64,000 nt of DNA. It comes from Paramecium sonneborni (taxonomy: Eukaryota; Ciliophora; Oligohymenophorea; Peniculida; Parameciidae). This document shows, piece by piece, positions 1-12,190 of this stretch. A program made the position numbers and the translations under genes. Under the pieces are notes generated by a model that searched no databases, was not told the origin of the DNA, and saw only the letters and a program-made list of their open reading frames with translations. Position 1 is the first letter of the stretch. Every line of letters starts with the position of its first letter. The stretch is from the NCBI GenBank assembly GCA_905182985.1, contig CAJJDN010000166.1, positions 117,979 through 181,978 of the forward strand, given 5' to 3'.

Positions 1-84
1 ATATTATAATTAAAAAAAACATGGTAATTTAATTAATAAAAAGTATGAGAATAAAATTTAGGATATTTTAAGTTAGATATAATA

Positions 85-2184
85 TCATCTTTATTCTTCT
101 CCTGGATTACATAATTTGATATATTTAACATAATAGATCTATTTGAAATTAACAATTAATTTTGAATTCATGGGATCAAGATCTTTAGCTCTTCCAAAAT
201 CTTCAGCTGCTTTTCCATATTATTATAATGCTTTATGAGCAAAGGCTCTTCCAAAATAAGCATGTGAATTATGTGGCTATAATTTGATATGAATATAAAT
301 AATACTTGCATTTCAATCACTTTATCAAAATCTTCTAAAGCTAATTGATTTTCACCTACAAGTAAATAGCATTTAGCTCTTTCATGAATATAAGCAGGTT
401 CATATTTTTATAAATCAATAGCATTAGTAAGTGGTTCAATAGCTTTATCAAACATTTCAAGATTAGCAAATGAAATTCCAAGATGATAATGAATATCTGG
501 TACATAGCTTTAAAATGGTTTATTTTCAAAAGATTTATATAAATCAGCAATGCTTTTTTTAAATTCTTAGTTTTTATAATATGCTAATCCTCTTCTATAG
601 TATATTTATGCATCATTAGGTTTTCTATCTAAAGCACTAGTTAAATCTATTATTGCTTTTGGATATTCTTTTTTATCAATAAATATATTGCTTCTTTATA
701 CTAAAAATTCTTGATTATGAGGAGAGTCTTTTAAAGCTTTGTCTAAATAGAAGAGTGCTTTTTCATAGTTTTTCTTTAATCTATAAGCTTATCCAAGACC
801 TGAGTAAATACCAGGATTATTTGAATTAAGTTCTAGTGCTTATTCGAAATCTTTAATAGCATCATTAAGTTCATGCATTTCAATTCTTGCTAATCCTCTA
901 TTATAATAAGTTTCTGGATATGTAGGTTCCAATTCAATTGCAGCATTAAAATCTTATATTGCTAATTCATAATTTTTCATATCCATATAAACTAAACCTC
1001 TTGAAGAATAGACTAAACGATCTTTACCTTCAGCATTCAACACTTAAGTAAATAATGACAAAGCTTCCTTTAAATTATCATTTTTATGATACATTAAACC
1101 TAAATGAAATATAGAAGGCATATGATTAGGTGTTATATTTAATGCTTCTTCGAACATTTTTATAGCCATTTCATATTCTTCAGAATCTTAATAAGCTAAT
1201 CCTTTAGAATGATAAAATTTTGAATTTTTTGGCATTAATTTAATAGCTTTATCATAATCAGCATGAGCCTCTACTCTTTTCCCTAAAGCTAAATGAGTAT
1301 TTCCTCGATTGTATAAAGCTCTAGCATCTTAATCATCTATTCCAAGTGCTTTATTAAATTCAATCAAACTTCCTTTTAAATCTCCTAAATGATATAATGC
1401 AAGCGCCTTATTATTATAATATGTTGCTTTTGATTCATCTTATTCAATTGCTCTAGTAAATCTCTCTAATGCTAATTCATATTATTAATTCTCAAAATAA
1501 GATAATCCTAAATTATTATGAGCTGGTGCTTCATCTTTCTTTATATCACATGCCTTTTGTAAATGTTCTATTGATTAATCATAACTTTTAATTTATCTAT
1601 AACAATTTCCCATATGGAAATGTGCTTTAAATTATGCATTTGAATCTTTCAAATACTTTAATGCTTATTAATAATCTTCTATTGCTTTTTTATAATTATC
1701 TAATCTAGCATATACAAGTGCTCTATTTAAAAATAAGAAACCGTCTGTTGATTTTATTTAAATTGCTTTATCATATTCTTTTAAAGCATCATTCACTTCT
1801 CCTAATTATAAAAAACAATTTCCTCTTGCCCCATAATGTTCTGCATTATTCTCTTCAAATCTAACAGCTGTTGAAAAATCAAAAAGTGCTCTCTAATATT
1901 AACCAGTTTGCATATAAGCATTTCCTCTCGCTGCATAAAATTTAGCATATTATGGCTCTGTTTAATTAGAGTTCTTATATAACTTATTATATTTTAATTA
2001 CTTATAACAATGTAATTGCCTCCGAAAATAATTGAATTGCTCTATCAAAATCATTTGCTGTCTTATTCTCTTTCATCATTATCTTCTTACCCTCTTGAAA
2101 ACGTTCATTTGCATCTTTCTATTTTTATGCTAATTCCTTATGTTCATTAAGTTTCTTTTGTTACTTCTAATTAAACGAAGACAT
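85..2184 (-). CDS. TPR-repeat protein, 680 aa
   Basis: Read with TAA/TAG as Gln, the minus strand gives one protein from ATG (2184) to TGA (85) after removing two introns, 1974-2001 (28 nt) and 277-305 (29 nt); 2043 coding bases is a whole codon number. A short Lys/Gln-rich N-terminus (starting MSSFNQKQ) is followed by about 17 tandem 34-residue tetratricopeptide repeats with the usual small/aromatic pattern (for example AHNNLGLSYFEN, YYNRGLARIE, IYYRRGLAYYKN). TPR arrays make protein-binding superhelices; no catalytic domain is visible and the partner cannot be inferred. It is divergent from the Virilizer-like gene with only 29 bases between the start codons. The 5' third is repeated at 2775-3534 because of a contig overlap. 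Family is certain, function unknown. Confidence 0.9.
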
Positions 2185-2773
2185 TTTTTATTTTAATTAA
2201 AAATCTTTTAATAATGAGTTATCCCATGGATCACTTTGTTTAATTGCTATACTTTGATAACTTAGAGCATTTGGAAAGTGGGTCTAATACCACAAGATCC
2301 AAAGTCAAAGAAGTTAAAGTCTGTGATGAAATCATTTTCTAATCACTTGTCAAGGTGTCCTTAATCAGAATTGTCAAACCAGGTTATAATGTACATTAAA
2401 GTCTCAAAAAATTAATTACTATTACTCAAAGTGAAGAGCCTATTAGAAATTTAGAGATTTTTGCTAAATCTTATTAGATTAACAAACCTTCATCTAGATA
2501 TTAACTTTTGTTTGGAAGTCCAGAAATCTCATCAAACAATTGCGATATACTTATCACACTCGATTAACCAGTATTATTTTATTTATTTACATAGTATATC
2601 ACTGATTTTATAGTCTTTAGAGGATAATATAAACGACTTACAATCTGCATGTATGGTGAAATTATGTCAGGACATTCTATTCAATGTTACAATCCTTCTT
2701 ATGGTAAGAATATTGGATTACAAGAGTTAAATGATGTTATTGATACAAGAATTTAAAGAGTACGCACTATTAC
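1425..2773. repeat. First copy of contig overlap 1 (1349 bp)
   Basis: This segment recurs at 2775-4123, offset 1350, directly after the N at 2774. It holds the 5' part of the TPR gene and the first 560 bases of the Virilizer-like gene (start ATG 2214 in this copy). The copies read as identical wherever I compared them, which points to unmerged overlapping contigs rather than a biological duplication. Confidence 0.9.
2185..2213. promoter_or_regulatory. 29-bp bidirectional intergenic region
   Basis: The minus-strand TPR start (2184) and plus-strand Virilizer-like start (2214) are separated by 29 A/T-rich bases (second copy 3535-3563). Both 5' UTRs and core promoter elements must fit here or overlap the opposite coding region. 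No TATA-like element can be singled out in so AT-rich a tract. Confidence 0.5.
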
Positions 2774-2774
2774 N
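2774..2774. other. Single-N contig junction 1
   Basis: One N interrupts the Virilizer-like reading frame. The next base restarts sequence seen 1350 bases earlier, so the gene only continues properly from the second copy (at 4124). Confidence 0.95.
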
Positions 2775-4123
2775 TGCTTTTGATTCATCTTATTCAATTG
2801 CTCTAGTAAATCTCTCTAATGCTAATTCATATTATTAATTCTCAAAATAAGATAATCCTAAATTATTATGAGCTGGTGCTTCATCTTTCTTTATATCACA
2901 TGCCTTTTGTAAATGTTCTATTGATTAATCATAACTTTTAATTTATCTATAACAATTTCCCATATGGAAATGTGCTTTAAATTATGCATTTGAATCTTTC
3001 AAATACTTTAATGCTTATTAATAATCTTCTATTGCTTTTTTATAATTATCTAATCTAGCATATACAAGTGCTCTATTTAAAAATAAGAAACCGTCTGTTG
3101 ATTTTATTTAAATTGCTTTATCATATTCTTTTAAAGCATCATTCACTTCTCCTAATTATAAAAAACAATTTCCTCTTGCCCCATAATGTTCTGCATTATT
3201 CTCTTCAAATCTAACAGCTGTTGAAAAATCAAAAAGTGCTCTCTAATATTAACCAGTTTGCATATAAGCATTTCCTCTCGCTGCATAAAATTTAGCATAT
3301 TATGGCTCTGTTTAATTAGAGTTCTTATATAACTTATTATATTTTAATTACTTATAACAATGTAATTGCCTCCGAAAATAATTGAATTGCTCTATCAAAA
3401 TCATTTGCTGTCTTATTCTCTTTCATCATTATCTTCTTACCCTCTTGAAAACGTTCATTTGCATCTTTCTATTTTTATGCTAATTCCTTATGTTCATTAA
3501 GTTTCTTTTGTTACTTCTAATTAAACGAAGACATTTTTTATTTTAATTAAAAATCTTTTAATAATGAGTTATCCCATGGATCACTTTGTTTAATTGCTAT
3601 ACTTTGATAACTTAGAGCATTTGGAAAGTGGGTCTAATACCACAAGATCCAAAGTCAAAGAAGTTAAAGTCTGTGATGAAATCATTTTCTAATCACTTGT
3701 CAAGGTGTCCTTAATCAGAATTGTCAAACCAGGTTATAATGTACATTAAAGTCTCAAAAAATTAATTACTATTACTCAAAGTGAAGAGCCTATTAGAAAT
3801 TTAGAGATTTTTGCTAAATCTTATTAGATTAACAAACCTTCATCTAGATATTAACTTTTGTTTGGAAGTCCAGAAATCTCATCAAACAATTGCGATATAC
3901 TTATCACACTCGATTAACCAGTATTATTTTATTTATTTACATAGTATATCACTGATTTTATAGTCTTTAGAGGATAATATAAACGACTTACAATCTGCAT
4001 GTATGGTGAAATTATGTCAGGACATTCTATTCAATGTTACAATCCTTCTTATGGTAAGAATATTGGATTACAAGAGTTAAATGATGTTATTGATACAAGA
4101 ATTTAAAGAGTACGCACTATTAC
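2775..4123. repeat. Second copy of contig overlap 1
   Basis: Repeat of 1425-2773. Its first 760 bases (2775-3534, minus strand) are a 5'-only copy of the TPR gene with its 28-nt intron, and 3564 onward is the intact start of the Virilizer-like gene. The TPR fragment should not be counted as a second gene. Confidence 0.9.
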
Positions 4124-7100
4124 TTAAACTTTTGATAACAAAATCTATTAACAAATCATTAAATAAAGAAATGAAGTCTTAGATCATATTTACAATCAAG
4201 AAAATTATCATTTATGTGTAGATAACATATAACCATAATTATTGCTTGAAGATAAACAATTTAATTAATAAGAATCATAAAAATAAATTGAAATACTTGC
4301 TAAAGAATTAAAATCCATTGATTAAGACTATGATTTTGTAGATAAATAGTTGGTATCATTATATCATGAAAAATTGGAATAATTGCATAGAGTTTTAACA
4401 AAACATTTAAAACATTCAAAAGCAGATATTCATTCAGCTGCTCATTTTAATGATGTTGATCGTATTTATAAACTATTACCAACAACACTAGTGGATTCAG
4501 TAATTTTTGCAATAAAAGCATCATATTCATCTGCCATAAGAGCATTTCCAATAATAATATAATTATTGAGTTCAAAATATCATGCATTATTATTTTTAGA
4601 TAAGGGAGGTTTAAATAAATTACTAGAATTTTTGATAGAGAAACAATAATCTCCTAGTTACTTTAAATTAAAGGTGATCGAGACTTTATATAATTGTATG
4701 AATCATGTAGAATTTTGTAATGAGTTAATAACTCGAAATGTAGAGATAAAGACTTAAGATTCTGAGAAATCTCCAAAGAAGAAAAAGAAGGTAAAGAAGG
4801 ATAAAGAAAAGAAGAAGAAAGAGAATAAGGAAGGAAAGAAGAAGAAGAATAAGAAGAAAAGTAGAAGTAGAAGTAGGAGTAAGAGTAAGTCAATTACATA
4901 GGAGTAATAATAATTTACAACAGAGTAAGTTAATAATTTTAATGGATTTTAATTGTTGGCATATACAGCTTCAAAAAGTGAAGATGAGAAAATAGTTTAG
5001 GCATGTCATGTAGCATTAAATAGATTATAAATATATGTAAGATTCAGAAAGTTAAAGAATATGATAGATTTGGTTTATTAAGGTAAATTGGGTTTTAATG
5101 AAGATGGGACAATGGAATTTTTATTGAATAATTTACCTTATTAATGGGAATTTGAGAATCTTGTTGGATTGGATTTATTTTTATTTGCAGTTCAGAAAGA
5201 CTTTTATTGTGATAAATAAAGAGAATTGATGTATTGTTTATTTGATGCAGAGAAGACAAAGACAGCTAATTTTAAATTAGTAAAAGAGATATTATAAATG
5301 AAAGATTTATGTATTACATATGCAAATGCCATGTGGTTTAAGTAGATGTAATTTATGAAATATATTGCTGCTATGATGGTACTCAATTAGAATTATAGTT
5401 AATGTTGTTAATTGATTTATCGAATATTATAAATAAAGGGTGGTATTGTAGTTATTTGTCAAGAGACTACAGCTTTAAAGTTGATAATTAGAGTATTAAC
5501 AAAAAACAATGATATATAATTATTAAATTTAATAAAATCATCATTAGTTTTAATAAATTTAATGGATTAAATTTACATTAAACTATTAGGTTCTGATTAT
5601 GATTATGAATTGATATAATTGTTAGGTTAATTGTAATAATATACTGAAGAATAAGATGAAATGACATAGAATTGTGCAGCTGTAACACATCTAATGAATA
5701 ATGAATTTTTTAGTGAAGCCTTATTATATATAATGTCAGTAACTAAATTAGATGATATAATTGAACATGAAGTGGAAATCACTATTATGTCTCATATCTT
5801 TATTAATAGTAAATTTACAAAATAATCATAGTTCTAAGATATAATGATACACATAAAGGATTATTTTTAGCAGATCGTCTTATTGCTCCAAATGCTCGTT
5901 TTATCAAATATGCAAATGCAGAAAAGACTACATTTAATTCTGATTTCCGTTTATCTTAAATTCTATTAGCAGGAGTTTTAGAACCATATGAATTATTTTT
6001 AGCTAAAGATACGACTAAAGCTATTAGAGAATCTTTTCATACTAAATTAAAATTTGTAGCTATAAATCAAGATCCTGATAAGAATAAATTAAAAGAATAT
6101 TTTGGAGTTGGAGAACATAAGAAAGGAATTCATGAAGAATTAAAATAAGAATTTCGTTTATTAGGAACTTTTGATTAACCTTATTAGAGTTTATAATTTT
6201 TAGATGGAGCTATTAAAATATTTAAATGGTTATGTGATTGTAATAAGTTTTATTTCATTCCGTTCTTTGAACATGAAGTTATTGCAGGAGTAGAATGTTT
6301 TGCTGGCAAATTAATTAATTTATTTTCGGCTATGACTACTAAAAATATATAAACTGAATATATGTTAATTAAGTTACCAAACTAATAATAGATATTAAGA
6401 CATTATTTTGATCTTACTTATAATACTATAGAATTAATCTAAGAAAGATTAAAATTTAGAGTTCAATTAGGTTGTGAGAGTTCTTTCCATTCCAATGATC
6501 TATGTAAAATCCTTATTGATTTATGGGTGTCTCTCTAAAAGGTTCAACCAAATGGATTGAGAGAATGTAGATAGAAAGTTGAAAATTTATTAGGTATTCT
6601 CAGAAATTGCTTTAATTATGTTATTACACTTAATTCATTCTAAGATGATGATAATGAATAGTTGAAAGTTCATGCGTAATAAGGTAATTAAGAAATCTAG
6701 ACTCTATTTTAATCTTTGTATTTATCTGCCTTTAGAAATTAAGAAGAATAAAAATATATTCTAAATCTCATGTAATACTTAATTAAAGACAATTAAAATA
6801 AACCTTAATTCAGTAATAATCTATTCAATGTATTGTTTAAAGCTATGCGTAAAAATGATGATGAATTTGAAAATTATACCAAAAATGGAGATCTTGGATT
6901 TCTAATTGATACTATGGGTGAACAAAAATGTTTATAAAATTTAATGTAATCTTCCCTAAGAACATTTGATTAGAACTTACAAAATGAAATGTTTAAAGTT
7001 TTAAGAAATCTATTAGAATTATACGATCATAACATTTCATAACAGTTGTTTAAAATTATAGAAGATTAACTTAAGAATTATTCAAATAAAATCAAAGCTT

Positions 7101-9141
7101 TAGCTAAAAAAGAAGATCAATAACTTTATTTAAAATATAGATAAGATTGGGTACTTTTAGGATTGTTTTTAACATAAGCTATAGATATTTGTTTATGCAA
7201 TTGTGGCTTTATGTACATTTTCAACTATGAACATTTAAATGAAGACATGATAAAAATTTATAAATTAATTGATTCAGAAAATGATTACTGTGATTCATAA
7301 CCCACTGAAAAATCATATAAATTACTTATTGCAACCTTACGTAATCAAATTCTACAAATTTTCAAGAAAGCAGTTGATCATGAATGTGGAGTCAGTCAAT
7401 TTTTATAATCTGAATCTTAATCTTATTAATATTTGATAGAAGACATTCCTCATATCACTTATTTATAAGATTTATTGAAGAGTTTGGCTAAGAATTTAGT
7501 TAAGAATATTGAATATTAAGAGGATTCGAAAGAGTACTATCATCTAAATTTGATATCAACAAAATTAATTATAGAAATTTTAGAATGTACTTCAAAGAAT
7601 ATTGTAGGCTAAAATATTCTTTTATATTCAGATTATACTTAAACTCCATATAAAGCTAAACCTATATTTTAATTATATAGTTTTGTTGATTTAATTCAAC
7701 ATTCTCTTCTTAATTACAATAATTTACCATTCCAATAAGTCTACACATAAATTATTGAATAATTCATAAGTTTGTTATTCAGATTATTTGTATCAATACC
7801 TAATAATATGATTCATCCTGGAGATGTGAGAAAAAGAGCTATATAGACTCTGATGTTTAATAAACAAGAGAACATAGTAGATTTTATTACAAATTTATCT
7901 AATCAATTGAGTAATCTCTCTTATTTTAATAAACATGCTAAATTGCTTTAATTTTTATTGAAATAGATTGAATCAAATAATAAAGAAATAAAGGATCAAA
8001 ATGTAACATTACCTAGTGAACCTCGTTCACATTATGTTGTTTTTTAATTAATATAAGAAAAGATTTAATAATAACAATCTAAAGTAAAGCAACAATAAAT
8101 ATTGAGTTCCTTTTTTAAATAGACAGTTTTAGAAGGTGATAAGATGTTGAAATATCAATCATTAACAGTAAGTGAAGTAACACCATGGAAATTAGCATTT
8201 AAAGAATTAAAAAAAGTACAACCTACATAATAAAATAATATTGCCTTTCCTGAAGTTCTTTATAGAGACAAGATTTTTAAATTAGTTCCTTTAGAGATAC
8301 CAACCTATCCTAAAACAATAATAAATGATATAATGTCATTGTATATTAGACAACCAATAATTTCCAAAGATAGAGTAGGTTTTGCTAAGATATCAACTGT
8401 TTAACCTACATTAGAACCTATAAGACCATCTATACCTATTCCTATAAGAACAACTACTGTTGATGCTCCACCTCCACTTTATAAACCAGAAATGATGTTT
8501 CCATTACAATAACCAAATGTGCAACCTCATTAAAATCCAATAAATAGTACTCCAGTCATTCCTATTAGACCACAAAATGCCTCTAGTAATTATAATTTAG
8601 TAATTCATATATTTATATCTCTTAGTTGGACTCAATAGCTCCCCCTGTCACTTTCCATTAACTTGAAGATCCAAGACTTTCAAGAAGATAAGATTATAAT
8701 CTTCACTCTATGCAAACAATTCAATAATAATAAACAGGAATTTAATAATAATAATAATAATTGTAACAATAACAAGCTATGCAATAACCTATACACTAAC
8801 CTTATCAAATTCCTTAAATATCTATGTTTATGGTATTCTATATTTTATATCCTAGCCTTCAATGCCTAATTAAATGAATACCTAATTGCCCACTTAAATG
8901 AGCACTTAATTACCAAATCAAATGAATAACTAAATACCCACTTAAATGAGTACTTAGTTGCCAAATTAAATGGGTACCTAATTAACTAATTAAATGAGTA
9001 CCTAATTACCCAGTTAAATGATGTAACAACCATAACCTTCTTAAGTTTCTCAATAATAACCAATTCTTCAATAAACAATGATGCATATGCATCCTTAACA
9101 TACTATCTAGTAAGTTCCTATTTAATAATAATAACAATAAC

Positions 9142-9177
<36 letters not shown>

Positions 9178-9371
9178 CATAATAATAACCTAATGAATTG
9201 GCTGAATTGATTGCCATGATGAATGAACAGGAGAAGGCTATTCTAAGAGAATTTTTAACTTCAAGAGATCCCAGAAAATTGGAGCAACTGGAGTAGAAAA
9301 GATTAGAATATCCAAGGATTGATCAATTTTTAATGGCCCTATAATAATAATAAAGAAGGAGAGGCTAATGA
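3564..9371 (+). CDS. Virilizer-like protein (m6A writer scaffold candidate), 1911 aa
   Basis: ATG 3564 to TGA 9371 with introns 5809-5831 (23 nt), 8600-8625 (26) and 8833-8855 (23); 5736 coding bases, exactly 1912 codons. Residues 1-150 resemble the Virilizer N-terminal domain: LLYFDNLEH near the start, a beta-rich stretch with IVKPGYNVH, then FIVFRGQYKRLTICMYGEI, where animal Virilizer has the LVLRG.YN.LT..IYG signature. The length (1911) is close to animal Virilizer (about 1800). A Lys/Arg/Ser basic patch (about residues 395-440) follows, then a long helical middle typical of ARM-like scaffolds, and a Gln-rich tail with an octapeptide repeat and polyQ. Virilizer is the scaffold of the METTL3-METTL14-WTAP RNA m6A methyltransferase; that role is inferred here. 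The first 560 bases also exist at 2214-2773 before the contig junction. Another large ARM scaffold is the main alternative. Confidence 0.6.
8874..9017 (+). repeat. Six 24-bp repeats encoding MSTQLPNQ-type octapeptides
   Basis: Six consecutive 24-base units encode MNTQLPTQ, MSTQLPNQ, MNNQIPTQ, MSTQLPNQ, MGTQLTNQ and MSTQLPSQ inside the Virilizer-like tail, immediately after the 23-nt intron. Units differ at third and first codon positions, so the array is old enough to have diverged while keeping the protein pattern. Confidence 0.9.
9123..9176 (+). repeat. polyQ tract, 18 codons, 16 of them TAA
   Basis: A trinucleotide run of TAA with two CAA interruptions codes for 18 glutamines under the ciliate code. 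Under the standard code it would be a wall of stops. It is a likely site of length polymorphism. Confidence 0.85.
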
Positions 9372-9410
9372 TATAATATATTAAAAACAAATTATTATAA
9401 TTAAATTAAA

Positions 9411-10907
9411 ATGTCTGAATAAAAGCAGCCAAATATTATCAATTACTTCTAATAATACAGATCAAGCTATCAGAATGCCTTCAAAATATTAGAAGAAGTT
9501 GATTTTGAAGTACCAGAAGAAGAAGTGAAGTAGAAAATTCCAAAATAGGTATAGTTAGTAACTCAATCATTAGATTGAAGATTAAAAATAACCGATAGAA
9601 CCTAAATTCATTTCACAAGCAGATACAAAAAGAGCGCTTGAGAATTTTGATAAATTAATTTGTTAATTATAATTAGTAACACCATTATATAGTGATCCAA
9701 AATAGTACAATTATCAATAATTAGTTTAAATTTTGAGTCAAATGATCGGACAAAAAGATAAACTTAGTTGAAACATTAATAAATGTGGGATCAAATAAAG
9801 TTACAACAGAAGGAGAGATTTGCAAAGTTTTAAGATTAAGCAATTTTAGAGAGAATCCTAGAATTAGACACTTAATTAAAAGAAGATTATGAATATAATT
9901 TTTAATTTTCAAGTGGAACTTAAAAAAAAACAATTTAGATCAAATACCACGATGTTTTAAAATTAAATCCACCCAATTATTTAAATGATGGAATTATAAA
10001 CTTTTATTTAAAATTTATCGAGTTTGAATTACTTGATGAATCTTTGAGATCAAAAACTTATATTTTTAATACATACTTTGTGGAGAAATTATGTCCTTTT
10101 GATAAATTACAAACAATCTAATAGAATGATAATCATAGAATAAATGAGATTTTCAAATAATCTTATGAACATGTAAAGAGATGGGTTAAAGAAGATTTGA
10201 CAGAGAAAGATTATTTGTTATTTCCAATAAATTTACCTGAACATTGGTCATTATTGATAGCTCATAAATAAAGTAAATCTTTTTCAGATTCAATAATAAT
10301 ATATTTAGATAGTTTTGGAATTATAGATTAAAAATTAGTTACAATAATAAAAATGTAATATAAATATTAAATAACAAGGTATTTGCATAAAATGTAATGT
10401 GATAAAATCTAATAAGATGTTAATTATAATGATTCTCCAATAAAACAAATTCCTGCTTATCAACTTTTAGTACCTCGTTAAGTTAATTATGTTGATTGTG
10501 GAGCATTTCTATTAGAATATGCAGAATCCTTTTTATCAAATCCAAACTATTTGTTATCAGATTTTGAATCGCCAGAAGGAATTTATAAATTGAAACTCTT
10601 TCCAAGAACACTTGTTAATAAAAAAAGATTATTGATAAAATAATTGTTGATAGAATTAGTGGAAATTGGAAAAGAATAAGCTTTAGTGAATTACAAATAA
10701 AGAAGACAGGAAATAATAGAGAGTTGCAGTAAAAATTAAATGATATGAATATTAGATACTAATGAAGATGAATATGATAAAATAGACCAAGATCTGTTCA
10801 AAGAATTTTAAAATCAAAAGAACTGTCTTAATTAAAATAATGAACAGCAAAGAAATATGTTACTGGAATTTTACATGAATCCATAACAAAATTATTATGA
10901 GTAATGA
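9411..10907 (+). CDS. Ulp1/SENP-type SUMO protease (C48), 474 aa
   Basis: ATG 9411 to TGA 10907 with introns 9549-9573 (25 nt), 9705-9724 (20) and 10729-10755 (27), leaving 475 codons. The catalytic domain occupies roughly residues 165-385. A LNDGIINFYLKF segment matches the Ulp1 W/LLND entry motif. The triad follows in order: His in LPEHWSLLIA, Asp in YLDSFG, the oxyanion Gln in VPRQ and the nucleophile Cys in YVDCGAFLLEYAE. An insertion before the Gln and Cys recalls SENP6/7-type proteases. Such enzymes process SUMO precursors and remove SUMO from conjugates, usually at nuclear pores or in the nucleus. The N-terminus is short, charged and Gln-rich; the C-terminus ends in Asn/Gln-rich sequence. 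It runs convergently with the PP2C gene, 27 bases apart. The family call is firm; the substrate is unknown. Confidence 0.88.
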
Positions 10908-10934
10908 GAGTGTAATGTATTATTTATTATATTG

Positions 10935-12112
10935 TCATAATGATTAATTAAAAAACACAACAATACAACTAATATCATCTACTACTACATCATTCTCCTT
11001 CCATTATTACTAAGCCTATGATACCAAATATTATGCTGCCTGATCTTACTGCTCATATTTCTCATAAATTAATTTAGCCACTTATTGATTAGTCATATAT
11101 TCCCAAACACCATCAGATGCAATTACCATAAACAAATCTTATGATCTTACCTTTGATTCATATATTGTTGGTTCTGATGTAACACCTACTGATTACATTT
11201 AAGTATCTCCAAAACTTCTTGACATTGCTAAACCTGATCCTTACATTTCATCTAACCATACTCTATATGGACCTACTGATTAACCATTATGTTGCAATTA
11301 AGCTATAGTACCACCCTTCTATTTTATTCTATTCCTTTCTTCTACAACATCTAATCTATGATCCATACTCAATTAATTTGTTATTAACCCTCCTCTGACT
11401 CCTTTACTTACCATCATGGCTCTACTATCACCAACATTTGCACAATATATTACTGATTCCTTCTAAAATTCCTACTGAAAATCTCCTAAATCTGCTGGTA
11501 CTATATTTTATTATAGTAACAAAACCAAGTTACATGTACATCCACTTCTAATTATTGGCAAAGAACTCTGTTCCAATAAACTAGACGTTTTTGCAAATGC
11601 TCCTTTTATTACTGTCTTATGTAATTAAGTATTGTATTGTAACATGTATTGATTTCTTTACATTCCTTGTTCAATCTACTGAATCAACGTATTCAACACA
11701 TAATTTGATACTAAATGTCCTGAGTTTCCATGACCATCACATACCATAAACAATTAATAATCGTTCACGTTCTATACTATAAGAGCATCTTAATTATGTT
11801 TCTAACATGCTAAGGATTAAATACTTTCTATTCTCCTCCAACTATACCAGTTTCGCTGTGCCAAACACAATAAACTTTTTCCATTTCTAAAAGGTAACTC
11901 TGACTTAAAGGCGAACCCATAGATTACATTTTTAATAGAGGAATTTCACTTCTCTATGATATTTAAGAACTATTTTTTTGAATCTTAGGCAACGATGCCC
12001 TAGGTTTTAAAGTTAATAAAGAAGTGTGTGCGATTTACGTTTTCAAATGTTCTCGATGAGGATTGAAACGACTCACTTTAAATTTAGGAGAACTAATTGA
12101 ATTTGGTTGCAT
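10935..12112 (-). CDS. PP2C-family Ser/Thr phosphatase, about 380 aa
   Basis: The minus strand from ATG 12112 to TGA 10935 shows the PP2C metal-binding motifs in order: NQDALIVQN, VCDGHGNSGHLVS, ANVGDSRAMMV, LAMSRSFGD, VIASDGVWEYM and a C-terminal DVVVDDISCIVVFF resembling the usual DDITVIVV end. PP2C enzymes are Mg/Mn-dependent monomeric phosphatases. The core is intron-free. The N-terminus needs one intron whose length leaves remainder 2 on division by 3. The candidates are 11856-11875 (20 nt, GTTT...CACAG) and 11887-11927 (41 nt, GTAATC...TTTTAG). Neither is ideal, so residues about 60-80 are uncertain. The N-terminal 60 residues are basic and low-complexity. Catalysis is very likely; the target is unknown. 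Confidence 0.9.
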
Positions 12113-12190
12113 TAAATATAAATATATATTCAAGATATTTAATTATGCATCTCTTTTTTTTCTGATTCTTCCCTCATTATAATTAATAAA

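Noticed and set aside
1425..4123. Genuine tandem duplication or transposition at the N junctions
   Set aside because: Each event starts at a single N, ends mid-gene and is identical through coding and noncoding sequence, matching unmerged contig overlap.
4663..4893. Ser/Tyr/Phe-rich minus-strand ORF
   Set aside because: Mirror of the Lys/Arg/Ser-rich patch in the Virilizer-like gene.
9600..9760. Frameshift in the SUMO protease N-terminus
   Set aside because: A 20-nt intron (9705-9724) restores frame and the codon total.
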